From contig JAXHNH010000012.1 in NCBI GenBank assembly GCA_034520725.1, positions 1-64,000 on the forward strand: a stretch of 64,000 bases of DNA. Direction: 5' to 3'. The stretch is from Gracilimonas sp034520725. GTDB taxonomy: Bacteria > Bacteroidota > Rhodothermia > Balneolales > Balneolaceae. The notes below the pieces were generated by a model, which was not told where the DNA came from, ran no database searches, and worked only from the letters and a program-made list of their open reading frames with translations. A program made the translations under genes and the position numbers. Positions 48,353-58,060 of this stretch are shown in pieces. Every line of letters starts with the position of its first letter. Position 1 is the first letter of the stretch.

Positions 48353-49404
48353 ATGAAGTTAGATTTTACAAAACATCCGCACCGACGACAGAATTTATTG
48401 ACCGGGGAATGGGTGCAGGTTTCGCCGCATCGAACCAAGCGTCCGTGGCAGGGGCAGGAAGAGGAGAACGGCTCACGATAAAAAACCTGAATACGATCCG
48501 AACTGTTATTTGTGTCCCGGCAACGACCGGGCGGGTGATGCCAAGAATCCGGAGTACACCTCCACCTTTTCATTTGTGAATGATTTCAGTGCCTTGCTGC
48601 CGGATACTTCTAATGAGGAAGTGAACGACAATGATCTTCTGATCGCGAAAGGGGAACGCGGTATCTGCAAGGTGATCTGCTTTTCACCACGGCATGATCT
48701 GACGCTTGCTGAAATGGAGTTGCCCCAGATTGAAAACGTGGTGGATCTGTGGATTGATGAATACAAAGAGCTTGGCGAAAAGGACTTCATCAATTACGTG
48801 CAGATCTTTGAAAACCGTGGTGAGGTGATGGGCAGCAGCAATCCCCATCCGCACGGACAGATATGGGCACAGGAAACCATCCCGGAAGAGCCGGCCAAAG
48901 AGCTGACACAATTCAAAGCTTACTACAAGAAACATGGTCGCACGATACTTTCCGATTACCTGAAGCTTGAGCTGGACCGTAAAGGAAAGACTGGTGGTTG
49001 AAAACGATCACTTTGCCGTGGTGGTACCCTTCTGGGCTTTTTGGCCATTTGAGACCCTGGTGATCAGTAAGCGGCCTTTTGCGCGCTTTACAGACATGAC
49101 GGATGAAGAGCGAAAAGGCTTTAGCCGATATCGTGAAGAAGATCACCGTTAAGTACGATAACGTATTCAAGGTTTCCTTCCCTTATTCAGCCGGATTCAG
49201 ACCCGGCGCCAACGGATGGCAAGGACCATCCTGAGTGGCATTTCCATATGCACTTCTACCCGCCACTATTGCGGTCTGCTACCGATTAAAAAATTCAGGG
49301 TCGGGTATGAGATGCTGGCCAATTCCCAGCGGGATGTGACAGCCGAATTCAGTGCCGGATGGCTGAGAGAGTTGCCGGATGTGCATTACAAAAAGCGTGG
49401 GTGA
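48353..49404 (+). CDS. galT: UDP-glucose-hexose-1-phosphate uridylyltransferase, frameshifted
   Basis: GalT exchanges UMP between UDP-glucose and galactose 1-phosphate. The N-terminus reads MKLDFTKHPHRRQNLLTGEW and VSPHRTKRPWQGQEE. YLCPGNDRAGDAKNPEY follows, then SSNPHPHGQIWAQ with the uridylylated His. A further HFAVVVPFWAFWPFETLV segment and the FHMHFYPPLLRS metal-site region follow. Shifts near 48400-48510, 48990, 49125 and 49190-49255 must be bridged. CAGGAG lies 6 bases before the ATG at 48353. The total of about 350 residues is normal. It closes the galactan/galactose operon; a perfect 38-base palindrome follows. Confidence 0.9.
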
Positions 49405-49430
49405 TCTTCACGGACCAATGCAGCCAATAT

Positions 49431-49468
49431 AAACGGTAGCGACGCGATTCATCGCGTCGCTACCGTTT
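49431..49468. repeat. Perfect 38-base palindromic repeat after galT
   Basis: Two 18-base arms at 49431-49448 and 49451-49468 are exact complements around a 2-base loop. No T tract follows on the plus strand. The core GTAGCGACGCGAT is related to the palindrome at 38589-38634. Confidence 0.75.
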
Positions 49469-49615
49469 CGGGTTATATGTTTGGCAATTATATCTTTAAT
49501 GACACCCTCGCCCAGACCTGCCACTGTCGATTTACCCATTCATTTACGTTAAATTGGAAATCCATCTGACGGATCACTCGTCTGATGGATTGTTTGATCC
49601 TGCATCACTCCCCAA

Positions 49616-49654
49616 CAAAAAACGGTCTGACGGGCTTGGAGCCGTCAGACCGTT
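49616..49654 (-). terminator. Rho-independent terminator for the SSS transporter gene
   Basis: Perfect 13-bp arms at 49621-49633 and 49642-49654 surround an 8-base loop. A T run follows on the minus strand. Confidence 0.85.
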
Positions 49655-49743
49655 AGAGAATTATCTTCATACAGATACCAACAAACAGCAGGGACACATT
49701 GCAATGCGTTCTTACTGTTTGAATAATTGTTTGTTTAACCGTG

Positions 49744-51387
49744 CTACCAGAACATGGCGTATAAGGCGGTGGTGATGATCAGGATCGTGTAAGCGCCAAT
49801 GTTAAAAGCCGGACTGGTTTTGAACATAGAAGCCGTTGTGTGGATCGCTTTGGGATCTTCATCCTCCGGATTGGTAGTAAGACTCACGCCGGCAATGATC
49901 ACAACCGTCAGGATCATGGTGTAATACATTTGTGTGAGGAAAGGTAATTCCAAAGAAGGCAGCTTAAGCAGAAGTGCGATCACAATGGACGATAACACTC
50001 CATAAATGGCACCTTTGGTAGTGGTCTTTTTCCAGAAAAGTCCCATGATGAATACAGCTAGAATACCCGGACTCACCACACCGGTATATTCCTGAATGAA
50101 CTGAAATACCTGTGGCACATCTTCCAGAAATGGTGCTATCAGAACAGCCGTTACCAAGTGCTACAGCGGCTGTAATTCGGCCCATATTTACTGTCTGCTT
50201 ATCTGAGGCATTTTTATTGATATAGGCCCGATAGATATCCATGGTAAAGATGGTAGCCACAGAATTCAGCATAGAGGCTAATGAAGAAACGATGGCTGCA
50301 GCAAGGGCGGCTACCACGAGTCCCTTAAAGCCCGGGGATAAAAACACACTGATCAGCCAGGGATAGGCATTATCATATTCAATACTTCCATCAGGATTAG
50401 TGAAGACGCTGAGAACTCCGGGAATTTGTGTGGTTCCTTCAGGTTGTGTGTATAGCACGTAAACAATGATTCCGGGGATTACAACGATGAGCGGGATCAA
50501 TAATTTCAAAAAGGCAGCAAAGATAATTCCCTTTTGTGATTCCTTTAGCGACTTAGCTGCAAGGGTTCTTTGAATGATATATTGATTGAATCCCCAATAG
50601 TAGAGGTTGGCCACCCAGAGTCCACCAATCAAAACAGCAATGCCAGGCAGGTTATCGAATTCGGGATTTGATCGCTCAAGGATCATATTGAATTTATCGC
50701 CTGCCGGTATCATACAGGTGAGCCATGCCGTTCAGGATACCGCCCTTCTGGAGTTATGTTATAAAATGCTGCAAAGGTTGTTACAAAGCCACCAAGAACA
50801 AGCAAGTCCAACCTGAAGCACATCGGTCCATGCAACCGCTGAAAGCTCCGCCATACAGGGAATAGGCTGCAGCGATCAGGGCCAGGCCTAAGAGCGACAT
50901 AGATAACCAGACTGCCGTCTACCGGTTCCCATGATCGTATCCAGGGCTTTGGCTCCTAAAAACATCACCGTAGTCAGGTTCACAAAAACAAATAAGCGAT
51001 CCAGAAAACAGCCAGAATAGTTTTCGAGCGTGGTGTTATAACGATGCTCAATAAATTCAGGGATCGTATAGAGTTTCTTTTCAATGAAAATGGGCAGCAA
51101 GTATTTTACCGCACAATGATCAGGGTGATGGCGGCCATCCATTCGTAAGAGGCGATGGCAAGTCCAACGGCAAACCCGGAGCCTGACATTCCGATGATCT
51201 GTCTCGGCTGAGATATTTGCAGCGATCAGGGATGCACCAATTGCCCACCATGGTAGAGATTTTCCGGCTAAGGAAATAATCCTCTGCATTTTTTTGATGG
51301 CCTTCTTTATCTCTGGAAACCCACAAGCCTATCCCGATGATCAATAGCACAGTAGGCTACGAAAACCGCTATATCAATTCCCGTCAT
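49744..51387 (-). CDS. Sodium:solute symporter (SSS family, probable sugar carrier), frameshifted
   Basis: About 545 residues and roughly 13-14 membrane helices once shifts near 51345, 51240, 51180, 51115, 50900, 50730 and 50155 are bridged. The N-terminus reads GIDIAVFVAY then LLIIGIGLWVSRDKEG. LPWWAIGASLIAANISAE is the sodium-site helix of this family, and AALAAAIVSSLASMLNSVATIFTMDIY and SPGILAVFIMGLFWKKT are also SSS signatures (the SGLT-like branch). Its place next to galK-galT and GH53 suggests galactose or galactoside uptake; this is inference from context. It converges with galT and has its own terminator. Confidence 0.82.
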
Positions 51388-51657
51388 AACGCCTGATTTA
51401 TTTGAGAGATAAATATCAGACCAAAGGTAAATTTCTATTCGACAGATGCACAAATATTTTGCCTTAGCCAATTTTCGAGAATTTGCAGTTGGCTTAATAA
51501 AATTTAGAGCAATAGTTTTAAAGTAAATTCTATACAGTTATTGTTTAGGAACGGTTAAAAAATATATTTGATATAATGTAGTACTTATATATCTAATGTC
51601 ATTATTCAATCACTATACTAATATTTAAGATGCATTGGTTAACAAAATAATACAGTT

Positions 51658-51915
51658 ATGGATATTAAGTTTGTTAAAAGCGTACTAATATTAAGTCATC
51701 GAAGAAAAGAACCTCAAAATTCAAACCTTTACTGGAAGCTATAGAAAAGCTTAAGCCGGGTGGGACAGGCGGTTGAGGTGAGTATACTACAAATGAAAAG
51801 AATATTAACTCAATGCGTACGGCTGTCTATCAGTTTGGTAAAGAGAAATGATTTTAAAGTGAGAAGCAGAAGAGACGCTGACAATAAAAAGATCTATTTC
51901 TATCGAGATAAATAG
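51658..51915 (+). CDS. Small basic protein of unknown function, frameshifted
   Basis: No single frame is open over this stretch, but joining frames at about 51685, 51770 and 51845 gives a coherent protein of about 85 residues. It starts MDIKFVKSV, continues with SSKKRTSKFKPLLEAIEKLK and NINSMRTAVYQFGK, and ends RRDADNKKIYFYRDK at 51915. The sequence is basic and looks like a small alpha/beta nucleic-acid-binding protein, but I do not recognise the family. Broken frames like those of its neighbours make it easy to miss. It stands alone between the transporter and plsC genes. Confidence 0.5.
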
Positions 51916-52009
51916 AAAGTGAATTCAAAAATATTTAGTTAGATAAATTTGTTCGTCATTCCCATGAAGGCGGGATATTTTGTTGGAAGAAAACTATTGC
52001 CAATTCTAA

Positions 52010-52777
52010 TTAAGCAGACTTCTTTCTCAACATTGCCCATTTAAGATATTGACCCCTGAGCTCAGCAATGTGTTCATCAATGGTATCTTTTTCCAACCGG
52101 AAGTATCAATAGGTTGGTGAATATGTGCATTTATGGTCCCGCTTTTCGATAGCAGGGAACTGCCCAGGCTTAGTTCCATGATTTCCATCAAAATAAATGG
52201 GGACGATCGGATAAGTCTGAGATCGATGGCCATGTGAAAGGCTCCCTTTTTGAATGGGCCAATAATACCGGGATGTTTGCGCGACCCTTCCGGTGCCACC
52301 ATGATGGAAAGGTTATCACGTTTCACCCGGTCGTAGGTATTCTGAAGTTTTGCCACGGCTTCCTTACTTTTCTTGCGCTGTATGAAAACCTGTCCGGTAA
52401 GCGTGACCCACAATAAAGAAAAGCGGATTATACTGCAGCTCCCACTTTGCCACAAAACGAATCTCCGGCGAATCCGCAGGGCGATCATCGGTCACGATAT
52501 CTCAGTGTTGAACTGTGATTGATGGTGTAAATAACCGGGCCTGTTCAACCGGTTCACCATGTTGAACAACCTCAAAGTTAATACCTGAGTGTCCACAAAA
52601 CGGGGTAGGCGATAAAAGGGCCAAAATTCTCAACCACAAAGTTGGTGGCTTTACCAAAAGAGAGGATTAAGCAATACAGCGATCATCGGAGTGGACAATG
52701 GCAAACATGAAAAAGAACACGAGTGATCGCCAAGAAAACTGCGGATGTACTCGATCGTGGCTTAGGGAGGTTGCCAT
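52010..52777 (-). CDS. plsC: 1-acyl-sn-glycerol-3-phosphate acyltransferase (PlsC-like), heavily frameshifted
   Basis: The conserved acyltransferase blocks appear in different minus-strand frames. They are a hydrophobic N-terminus (VLFFMFAIVHS), an H-x4-D-like HHQSQFNTE segment near 52510, an FVAKWELQYNPLFFI-like region, RTGQVFIQRKKS, then VAPEGSRKHPGIIGPFKKGAFHMAI, the EGTR-type motif. The end reads AELRGQYLKWAMLRKKSA at 52010. At least four shifts are needed and the start at about 52777 is a guess. The enzyme would make phosphatidate in phospholipid synthesis. Confidence 0.75.
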
Positions 52778-52915
52778 TTGGATTGGTTGAATTTGAGGTG
52801 AATATAGCGGTAAGCACGGGCAGACTGTGAAAATACAGAAATGGATAGACAGTGGTAAAAACTCAATAGATTTACCCTCAATGAAACGGAGAAAGATATC
52901 AGCATTAATAGCCAT

Positions 52916-53883
52916 ATGGGCTTGAGGCCATTGCGAACTCGGTTTGGTGGGCATGGAACACGCATGTGCACACCATTGTGGCCTCTCAGTTTACACGGTC
53001 TAAAAACCACCGCACGTCGGCGGCTCGAGATTCGCCACACCGGATGAGGATTTCCTTGAGATCGATGTGTGTGAATTCGCGGACAATGAGAAGCCGGTGG
53101 TGGCACTTGTTTCATGGTTTGGAGGGCTCTACGGACAGGCACTACATTGCCAATCTAATGGGCCGAATTAAAGGAAGGCCGGGTTCCCATCAGCTGCGCA
53201 TTAATTTTCGGGGATGCGGGAGACAGGCTGAACGACACGACCCCGTGTTTATCACTCTGGAGCCACCGATGATTACCGCACGCTCTTCAGCTGGATCAAG
53301 GAAAGGTTCGTACCCGATAAAGAGATCATATGCGGTGGGATATTCGCTGGGTGCCAATGCCCTGGTGAAATATCTAGGCAGAGGAGGGAAGTGAGAGTCT
53401 CGTTAAGCAGCCAGTTGCATGTAGTCACCATCCTATGAGTCTGAAAGAGAGGATCCTATGCGGATGCAGCATGGGCATTAACAAGTTGTACGAAATCCGG
53501 CTTTTTGATGACGCTGGCGGAACAAGCTGGAATTGAAGCGAGAGAAATATCCTGATCTGCCACATTTATAACGGTCGAGTTCGATCTATGAATTTGATGA
53601 TCAGGTAACTGCGGCCTTGCATGGATTTGCCGGCGCCGATGACTATTACTTCAAGTGCTCAAGCCGGCATTTTTATGGAGAAGTGAAGTCGGACTTATTG
53701 GTAGTTCACAGCAGAGAAGATACTCTGTGCCCTATCGAATTTGCCCCTCAAAAAACGATTCAGGAAAATCCAGCCATACAAACCCTGTTTACGGAAGAGG
53801 GGGGTCATGTTGGTTTTTTGAGTTCGCCATCAGGATGGTTATATCGCGTGATCCTTAATTGGTTTGAAGCCGATCAAAAATGA
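52916..53883 (+). CDS. YheT-family alpha/beta hydrolase, heavily frameshifted
   Basis: Across at least six shifts the plus strand spells a YheT/ABHD1-3-type hydrolase of about 320 residues. Blocks are a THVHTIVASQFTRS segment, TPDEDFLEID, VVALFHGLEGSTDRHYIANLM, INFRGCG, then YAVGYSLGANALVKYLG with the nucleophile Ser. The C-terminal part reads HSREDTLCPIEFAPQ with the catalytic Asp and EEGGHVGFL with the His. Members are lipases or esterases of unknown physiological substrate. The start is uncertain. It converges with plsC upstream and overlaps the 3' end of the patatin gene by 10 bases. Confidence 0.72.
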
Positions 53884-56087
53884 TGACCAACGTTTATCTT
53901 CAGGGAATAAGGGCCGGTTGCGTCTTTGGTCATTAGCGTCAGTTCTACCGGGCCGATCAGAGTTATCAATCCTGCTGAAAGACCAAAACCGTTTTGGAAA
54001 TTTGTAACGGGAATATCCCAGGTCCATTCATCTTGTACATCAGAGGCATTCCATTTGAGCTTCATGAATCCATTATCTCTGAACTGAAACTGCAAACCTG
54101 CTTCTAATGATTTTAAGTTATCACCCCTGAGTTCATGCACCTTGTAACCCATCAGTGGGTACTGATGTTCCTTTCTGACGTAATTAGGAAATGCACCTCC
54201 ACTGTAAAACTGATAATGCAGTGGCAATTCTTGTTGGTTGGCGAAGGTTCCACCGGCAGTAATACGGGTCATGAAAGTGAATTTATCATGCAGGGGAAAT
54301 CGCGACTCAAGGTTAAAAATGTGCTGTACGAACGAGATGCCACTGCCCCAATAAGTATTAGCAAACTCAGTTTGAATGAACAATAGGTTTCCTGAGGTAG
54401 GAAAGTAGCTTTGGTTAAAAGTATTCAGGTTTAAGGTTCCTTGAGCTGATAAGATCCTGTCGACATTAGTAAACAATAAGGTCTCTCCAACAGCCTGATT
54501 GATGTTATAAAATTCTGTTTTTGCACCGACCGCAAGAGAAGCATTTCGAAAGGCTCTGATCCAGGTCTTAACATTAAATGAAAGAGACTCAACATTTACG
54601 GAAGATGTGATCGTGTTTCCATCAAAGATATCAAGGGGTATACGGTAACCATTAAGCATAAAATTCAGTCCTGATTCAGGATACAAGGTGTAGGGAAAGG
54701 CATAACTTGCCGTCAGCTCCAATTGTTCTCCAAGCCTAAGTTCACTAACCAGGGCATCACCCTCGCTGAATACTTTGTTAAACATACTGCTAAACAGCAG
54801 AGAAGCTCTATATTGACTGTCGTATCGGGCTCCAAGTCCAAGCGAATTTTGCTGGGCAGCTGATATTTGAATACTTAATATGGAGCCTTCCGATTCGGGA
54901 TCCGGCAAAATACGATAGCTAAGGTCTTCGATATGTCCCGAAGAATAAATCAGATCCATTTGCTCTGAGATCTTGTTTACCGGCACGATCTGCCCTTCCT
55001 GAATGGTAAGCGAACTTCTGAGGGTATTTCTCAGATATTCATCGGCTCCCTCAATGTTGATACGGCTGATCGAGATCTCCTCAGGCACATTTGAAAAAGT
55101 TCTTTGAGCCTTGCCCAATTGTTTTTTTTGAATTTCCTTTAACTGGGGAAGAACTGCTCTTGCTGCTTTTTCACCCTCTGCGATGATCTCCCTGGCTTTG
55201 TTAAAATCGAAGGTCGAATAGTTGTTGATGTTAGGGCTGATCAGCAGGTCTGATTGCTCTCTTTGTAAGATATTAGACTTTTCACGACTGAAGCCAATCG
55301 ATTGTACCATAATATCGATAAATGATCGGAGGCTGTCTGCCGGCTGTATCGGTTCACTTACATCCGATGAGATGACAAAATCGGCACCGAGTTTTCGGGC
55401 ATCTGTGGCCGGAATATTTCGGATCACCCCGCCATCAATGTACAGTGAGTCGTTCATGGAAACAGGTTTAAACACACTTGGAATGGCCGAACTGGCGCGG
55501 ATGGCTTCAGGCAGATAGCCACTGTCGATGAGGACACCCTCACCGGTCTCCAGATTTGTAACCACACAGGCAAATGGAATAGGCAGCTCCCTGAAGTTGG
55601 TAACTTCATGATAAGGGAGCGTGAGCTGATTCAGTAAAAGTGAGATCTTTTGTCCTTGAACAAGACCACGTGGAAGGGTAACGGACCAACCATCATAGGG
55701 AACCGTTATGATGAGCCTCTCATTGGATTGTTTCTGAAAAATGGACTGATATTTTCGGGGTCTTGTTTCGTTGAATAACTCATTCCAGTCAGTGTTTAAG
55801 GCAAGGTTCTCCAGCTCATCCGTATTGTAACCGATAGCGTACAAACCGCCAACCATGGCTCCCATACTCGTTCCCGTGATCATATCCACTTTAATACCGG
55901 CTTCTTCAAGTACCTTTAACACCCCGATATGGGCAAACCCCTTGGCACCACCACCGCTCAGTGCCAGTCCTATCTTTAAACCTTGTTCCTGAGTTTCATT
56001 CTCGTTCTGCGCCAATGCGACCGTTGTGCTACAGAGCCAGGCCAAAGCAAGAATACCCAGAAATGAATTTCGAAATTTAAACCACAT
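53874..56087 (-). CDS. Patatin-like phospholipase with POTRA and outer-membrane barrel (PlpD-like, type Vd)
   Basis: The 737-residue protein is intact. A signal peptide (ending VALAQ) precedes a patatin domain. Its oxyanion loop is GLALSGGGAKGFAHIG, the nucleophile Ser is in TGTSMGAMVGG and the catalytic Asp in YIDGGVIRNIPA. A POTRA-like segment (EISISRINIEGADEYLRNTL) follows, then about 330 residues of alternating beta strands ending in Phe (INVGHHF), typical of a 16-strand surface-antigen barrel. This is the type Vd autotransporter layout: the barrel exports or displays the lipase. The gene is probably monocistronic. Confidence 0.88.
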   Translation of the reverse strand: MWFKFRNSFLGILALAWLCSTTVALAQNENETQEQGLKIGLALSGGGAKGFAHIGVLKVLEEAGIKVDMITGTSMGAMVGGLYAIGYNTDELENLALNTDWNELFNETRPRKYQSIFQKQSNERLIITVPYDGWSVTLPRGLVQGQKISLLLNQLTLPYHEVTNFRELPIPFACVVTNLETGEGVLIDSGYLPEAIRASSAIPSVFKPVSMNDSLYIDGGVIRNIPATDARKLGADFVISSDVSEPIQPADSLRSFIDIMVQSIGFSREKSNILQREQSDLLISPNINNYSTFDFNKAREIIAEGEKAARAVLPQLKEIQKKQLGKAQRTFSNVPEEISISRINIEGADEYLRNTLRSSLTIQEGQIVPVNKISEQMDLIYSSGHIEDLSYRILPDPESEGSILSIQISAAQQNSLGLGARYDSQYRASLLFSSMFNKVFSEGDALVSELRLGEQLELTASYAFPYTLYPESGLNFMLNGYRIPLDIFDGNTITSSVNVESLSFNVKTWIRAFRNASLAVGAKTEFYNINQAVGETLLFTNVDRILSAQGTLNLNTFNQSYFPTSGNLLFIQTEFANTYWGSGISFVQHIFNLESRFPLHDKFTFMTRITAGGTFANQQELPLHYQFYSGGAFPNYVRKEHQYPLMGYKVHELRGDNLKSLEAGLQFQFRDNGFMKLKWNASDVQDEWTWDIPVTNFQNGFGLSAGLITLIGPVELTLMTKDATGPYSLKINVGHHF

Positions 56088-56175
56088 AATAGATTACCGA
56101 TGAAATCAGCGTTCTTGATGTTTTTTATAACGGACTACAGAACACTAAAGGTAATGTTTTTATTGGCATCAAATG

Positions 56176-56943
56176 TTAAAAGCGGAATACGAAACCATTA
56201 CTTAATTCGTACGTGAGGTTGGGGATATCGATGATCGGTGCGGCATCATAAGAAGCTGTAAAGCTGATGGATACAGCCACGCGTTTACTCAGGTCCATTT
56301 CCAGTTCAGACTCGAAAATTGACCGGGCCTTAAAAAATTTATCGGGTCTCGCCTGATAGTAGCCAACAAGTTTGAACCTGGCCGTTTCGCTGAGCTTTCC
56401 CCGTAATGAAATGTTGCTCGTACTTTTCAGGAATTCATTTTCGATGGAAGCCTGTTCATTCAGTTGCCATTCCTCGTATTCACCCATCAGCGCTGTTGAA
56501 ACACTTGCCTGCCATTTGTCAGAGCGATAAAATCGGTATTTGATACCGGCACCTGCCAGTGCCCGGTTGTTCAGTCCAAGATTGTTGTTGTATTGATACT
56601 GAATGAAGAGTTCAGGAGAAAGTTTTTCCTGCCTCTGAAATGTGGATCTCATGTGTACATAACCGCTGCTGATCAGTGAGTTGCCATCAATATTGACGAA
56701 CTTGATCTTATTCAGCAGCATGTAGGCGTGTCGATTCGAAAAATAGGACAGGTTTGATTCGTTGGTCAATTGAAACACATCCTCATTGTAATGGTTCAGC
56801 GAAAGATCAAACTCAAGTTCACCGTACCATCCGGTGGAGTCGCCATTGGTTCGGACGCTTTCAACATTCAAAAGCTGCGCCTGAAGAGTAGGGCTGATAA
56901 TTAAAAAGCTCAGGATGCAGATGATTTTGTAAAAGAGATTCAT
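56176..56943 (-). CDS. DUF481-like outer-membrane protein
   Basis: I place the start at 56943, where MNLFYKIICILSFLIISP forms a signal peptide; a longer frame to 57042 is less likely. The 255-residue protein is rich in amphipathic beta strands (LEFDLSLNHYNEDVFQLTN, GAGIKYRFYRSDKWQASVSTALMGEYEEWQ) and ends with Phe (GFVFRF), an outer-membrane barrel signal. It resembles the DUF481 (YdiY) barrel proteins. Role unknown. It is 88 bases from the patatin gene on the same strand and diverges from ypdA. Confidence 0.7.
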   Translation of the reverse strand: MNLFYKIICILSFLIISPTLQAQLLNVESVRTNGDSTGWYGELEFDLSLNHYNEDVFQLTNESNLSYFSNRHAYMLLNKIKFVNIDGNSLISSGYVHMRSTFQRQEKLSPELFIQYQYNNNLGLNNRALAGAGIKYRFYRSDKWQASVSTALMGEYEEWQLNEQASIENEFLKSTSNISLRGKLSETARFKLVGYYQARPDKFFKARSIFESELEMDLSKRVAVSISFTASYDAAPIIDIPNLTYELSNGFVFRF

Positions 56944-57106
56944 TTTAGATAATTGGTGGTTAATAAAATTGATGATACCATTGACATACCATATCAATAT
57001 TAAGCCTGAATAGTTCCGGGCTTTCATTGTCCAAACACTCAAACGATTCGTATCTTACCGTTGTTGTTAGAGATCACTCACGCAAATATAAAAACAAGCA
57101 AAGTTA

Positions 57107-58060
57107 ATGGTCATCATAATTGGAGCAGGTCCTATAGGTCTTGCCACGGGAATCGCACTCAAAGAAAAAAACATTCCATTTAAGATCATCGAGAGGGGTT
57201 GTTTGGTGAATTCCATATTTCACTATCCCACCAACATGACCTTCTTTTCTACATCCGATAAACTTGAGATCGGGAATATCCCCTTTATCTCACACGGCGC
57301 AAAACCAACCCGGGCTGAAGCCCTTGAGTATTACCGCCGGGTGTCAGAACATTACGAGCTGCCGGTGAATTTGTATGAAACCGTGGAAAGCATGGAAGGT
57401 GAAGACGGTAACTTCACTGTTAAAACGGATAAGGATACCTATAAAGCTGACAAGGTGATCGTGGCTTCCGGCTTTTACGGTAAGCCTAACATGATGAACG
57501 TGCCCGGTGAAGATCTCCCTAAAGTAAAGCATTATTATGATGAGCCGCATCCCTATGCCTGGCAGAAAGTGTTGGTGGTCGGTGGCGGTAACTCAGCCGT
57601 TGATGCGGCCCTTGAATGCTGGAGAGGTGGTGCCGAAGTGAGCATGCTGCTCAAATATGACACCATCAAACCAACCGTAAAATATTGGGTAAAACCGGAT
57701 ATTGAGAATCGCATCAAAAATGAGGAAATACCCGCCTACTTCAACTCGAGTATAAAGGAGATTCGTGAGAAAGAGGTGGTTTTGGAAACCCCGGATGGTG
57801 AAGTAACACTTGAAAACGATTTTGTGTTGGCCATGACGGGATATCACCCCAACTACGACCTCATGGAAAGCCTGGGGATCGAGCTCACTGATGACGAAAA
57901 ATGCATGCCCGTCTATGATGAGCAAAGCCTCGAAACCAAACAAAAAGGCGTATACGTAGCCGGCGTCGTTTGTGGCGGAATGGACACCAGTAGCCTCTTC
58001 ATCGAAAACTCCCGGATCCACGCCCAACAGATCGCAGATCATGTGGAGAAGAATTTGTAG
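57107..58060 (+). CDS. ypdA: YpdA-family FAD/NAD(P)-dependent (bacillithiol disulfide) reductase-like protein
   Basis: The 317 residues have two dinucleotide-binding sites: IIGAGPIGLATGIALKEK at the N-terminus for FAD and VLVVGGGNSAVDAALEC for NADPH. TNMTFFSTSDKLEIG and the C-terminal GVYVAGVVCGG segment are characteristic of YpdA. There is no CxxC redox pair, as in YpdA and unlike thioredoxin reductase. In Bacillus and Staphylococcus YpdA reduces bacillithiol disulfide. Its presence suggests a bacillithiol-type redox buffer, but no bsh genes are in the window. The frame is intact. Confidence 0.88.
   Translation: MVIIIGAGPIGLATGIALKEKNIPFKIIERGCLVNSIFHYPTNMTFFSTSDKLEIGNIPFISHGAKPTRAEALEYYRRVSEHYELPVNLYETVESMEGEDGNFTVKTDKDTYKADKVIVASGFYGKPNMMNVPGEDLPKVKHYYDEPHPYAWQKVLVVGGGNSAVDAALECWRGGAEVSMLLKYDTIKPTVKYWVKPDIENRIKNEEIPAYFNSSIKEIREKEVVLETPDGEVTLENDFVLAMTGYHPNYDLMESLGIELTDDEKCMPVYDEQSLETKQKGVYVAGVVCGGMDTSSLFIENSRIHAQQIADHVEKNL

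Larger units (their letters stand above)
49405..49743. other. Intergenic region between convergent galT and transporter genes
   Basis: 339 bases that hold a perfect palindrome (49431-49468), a weaker hairpin at about 49559-49589 (11-bp arms with one mismatch) and a terminator (49616-49654). No gene is seen. Confidence 0.75.
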
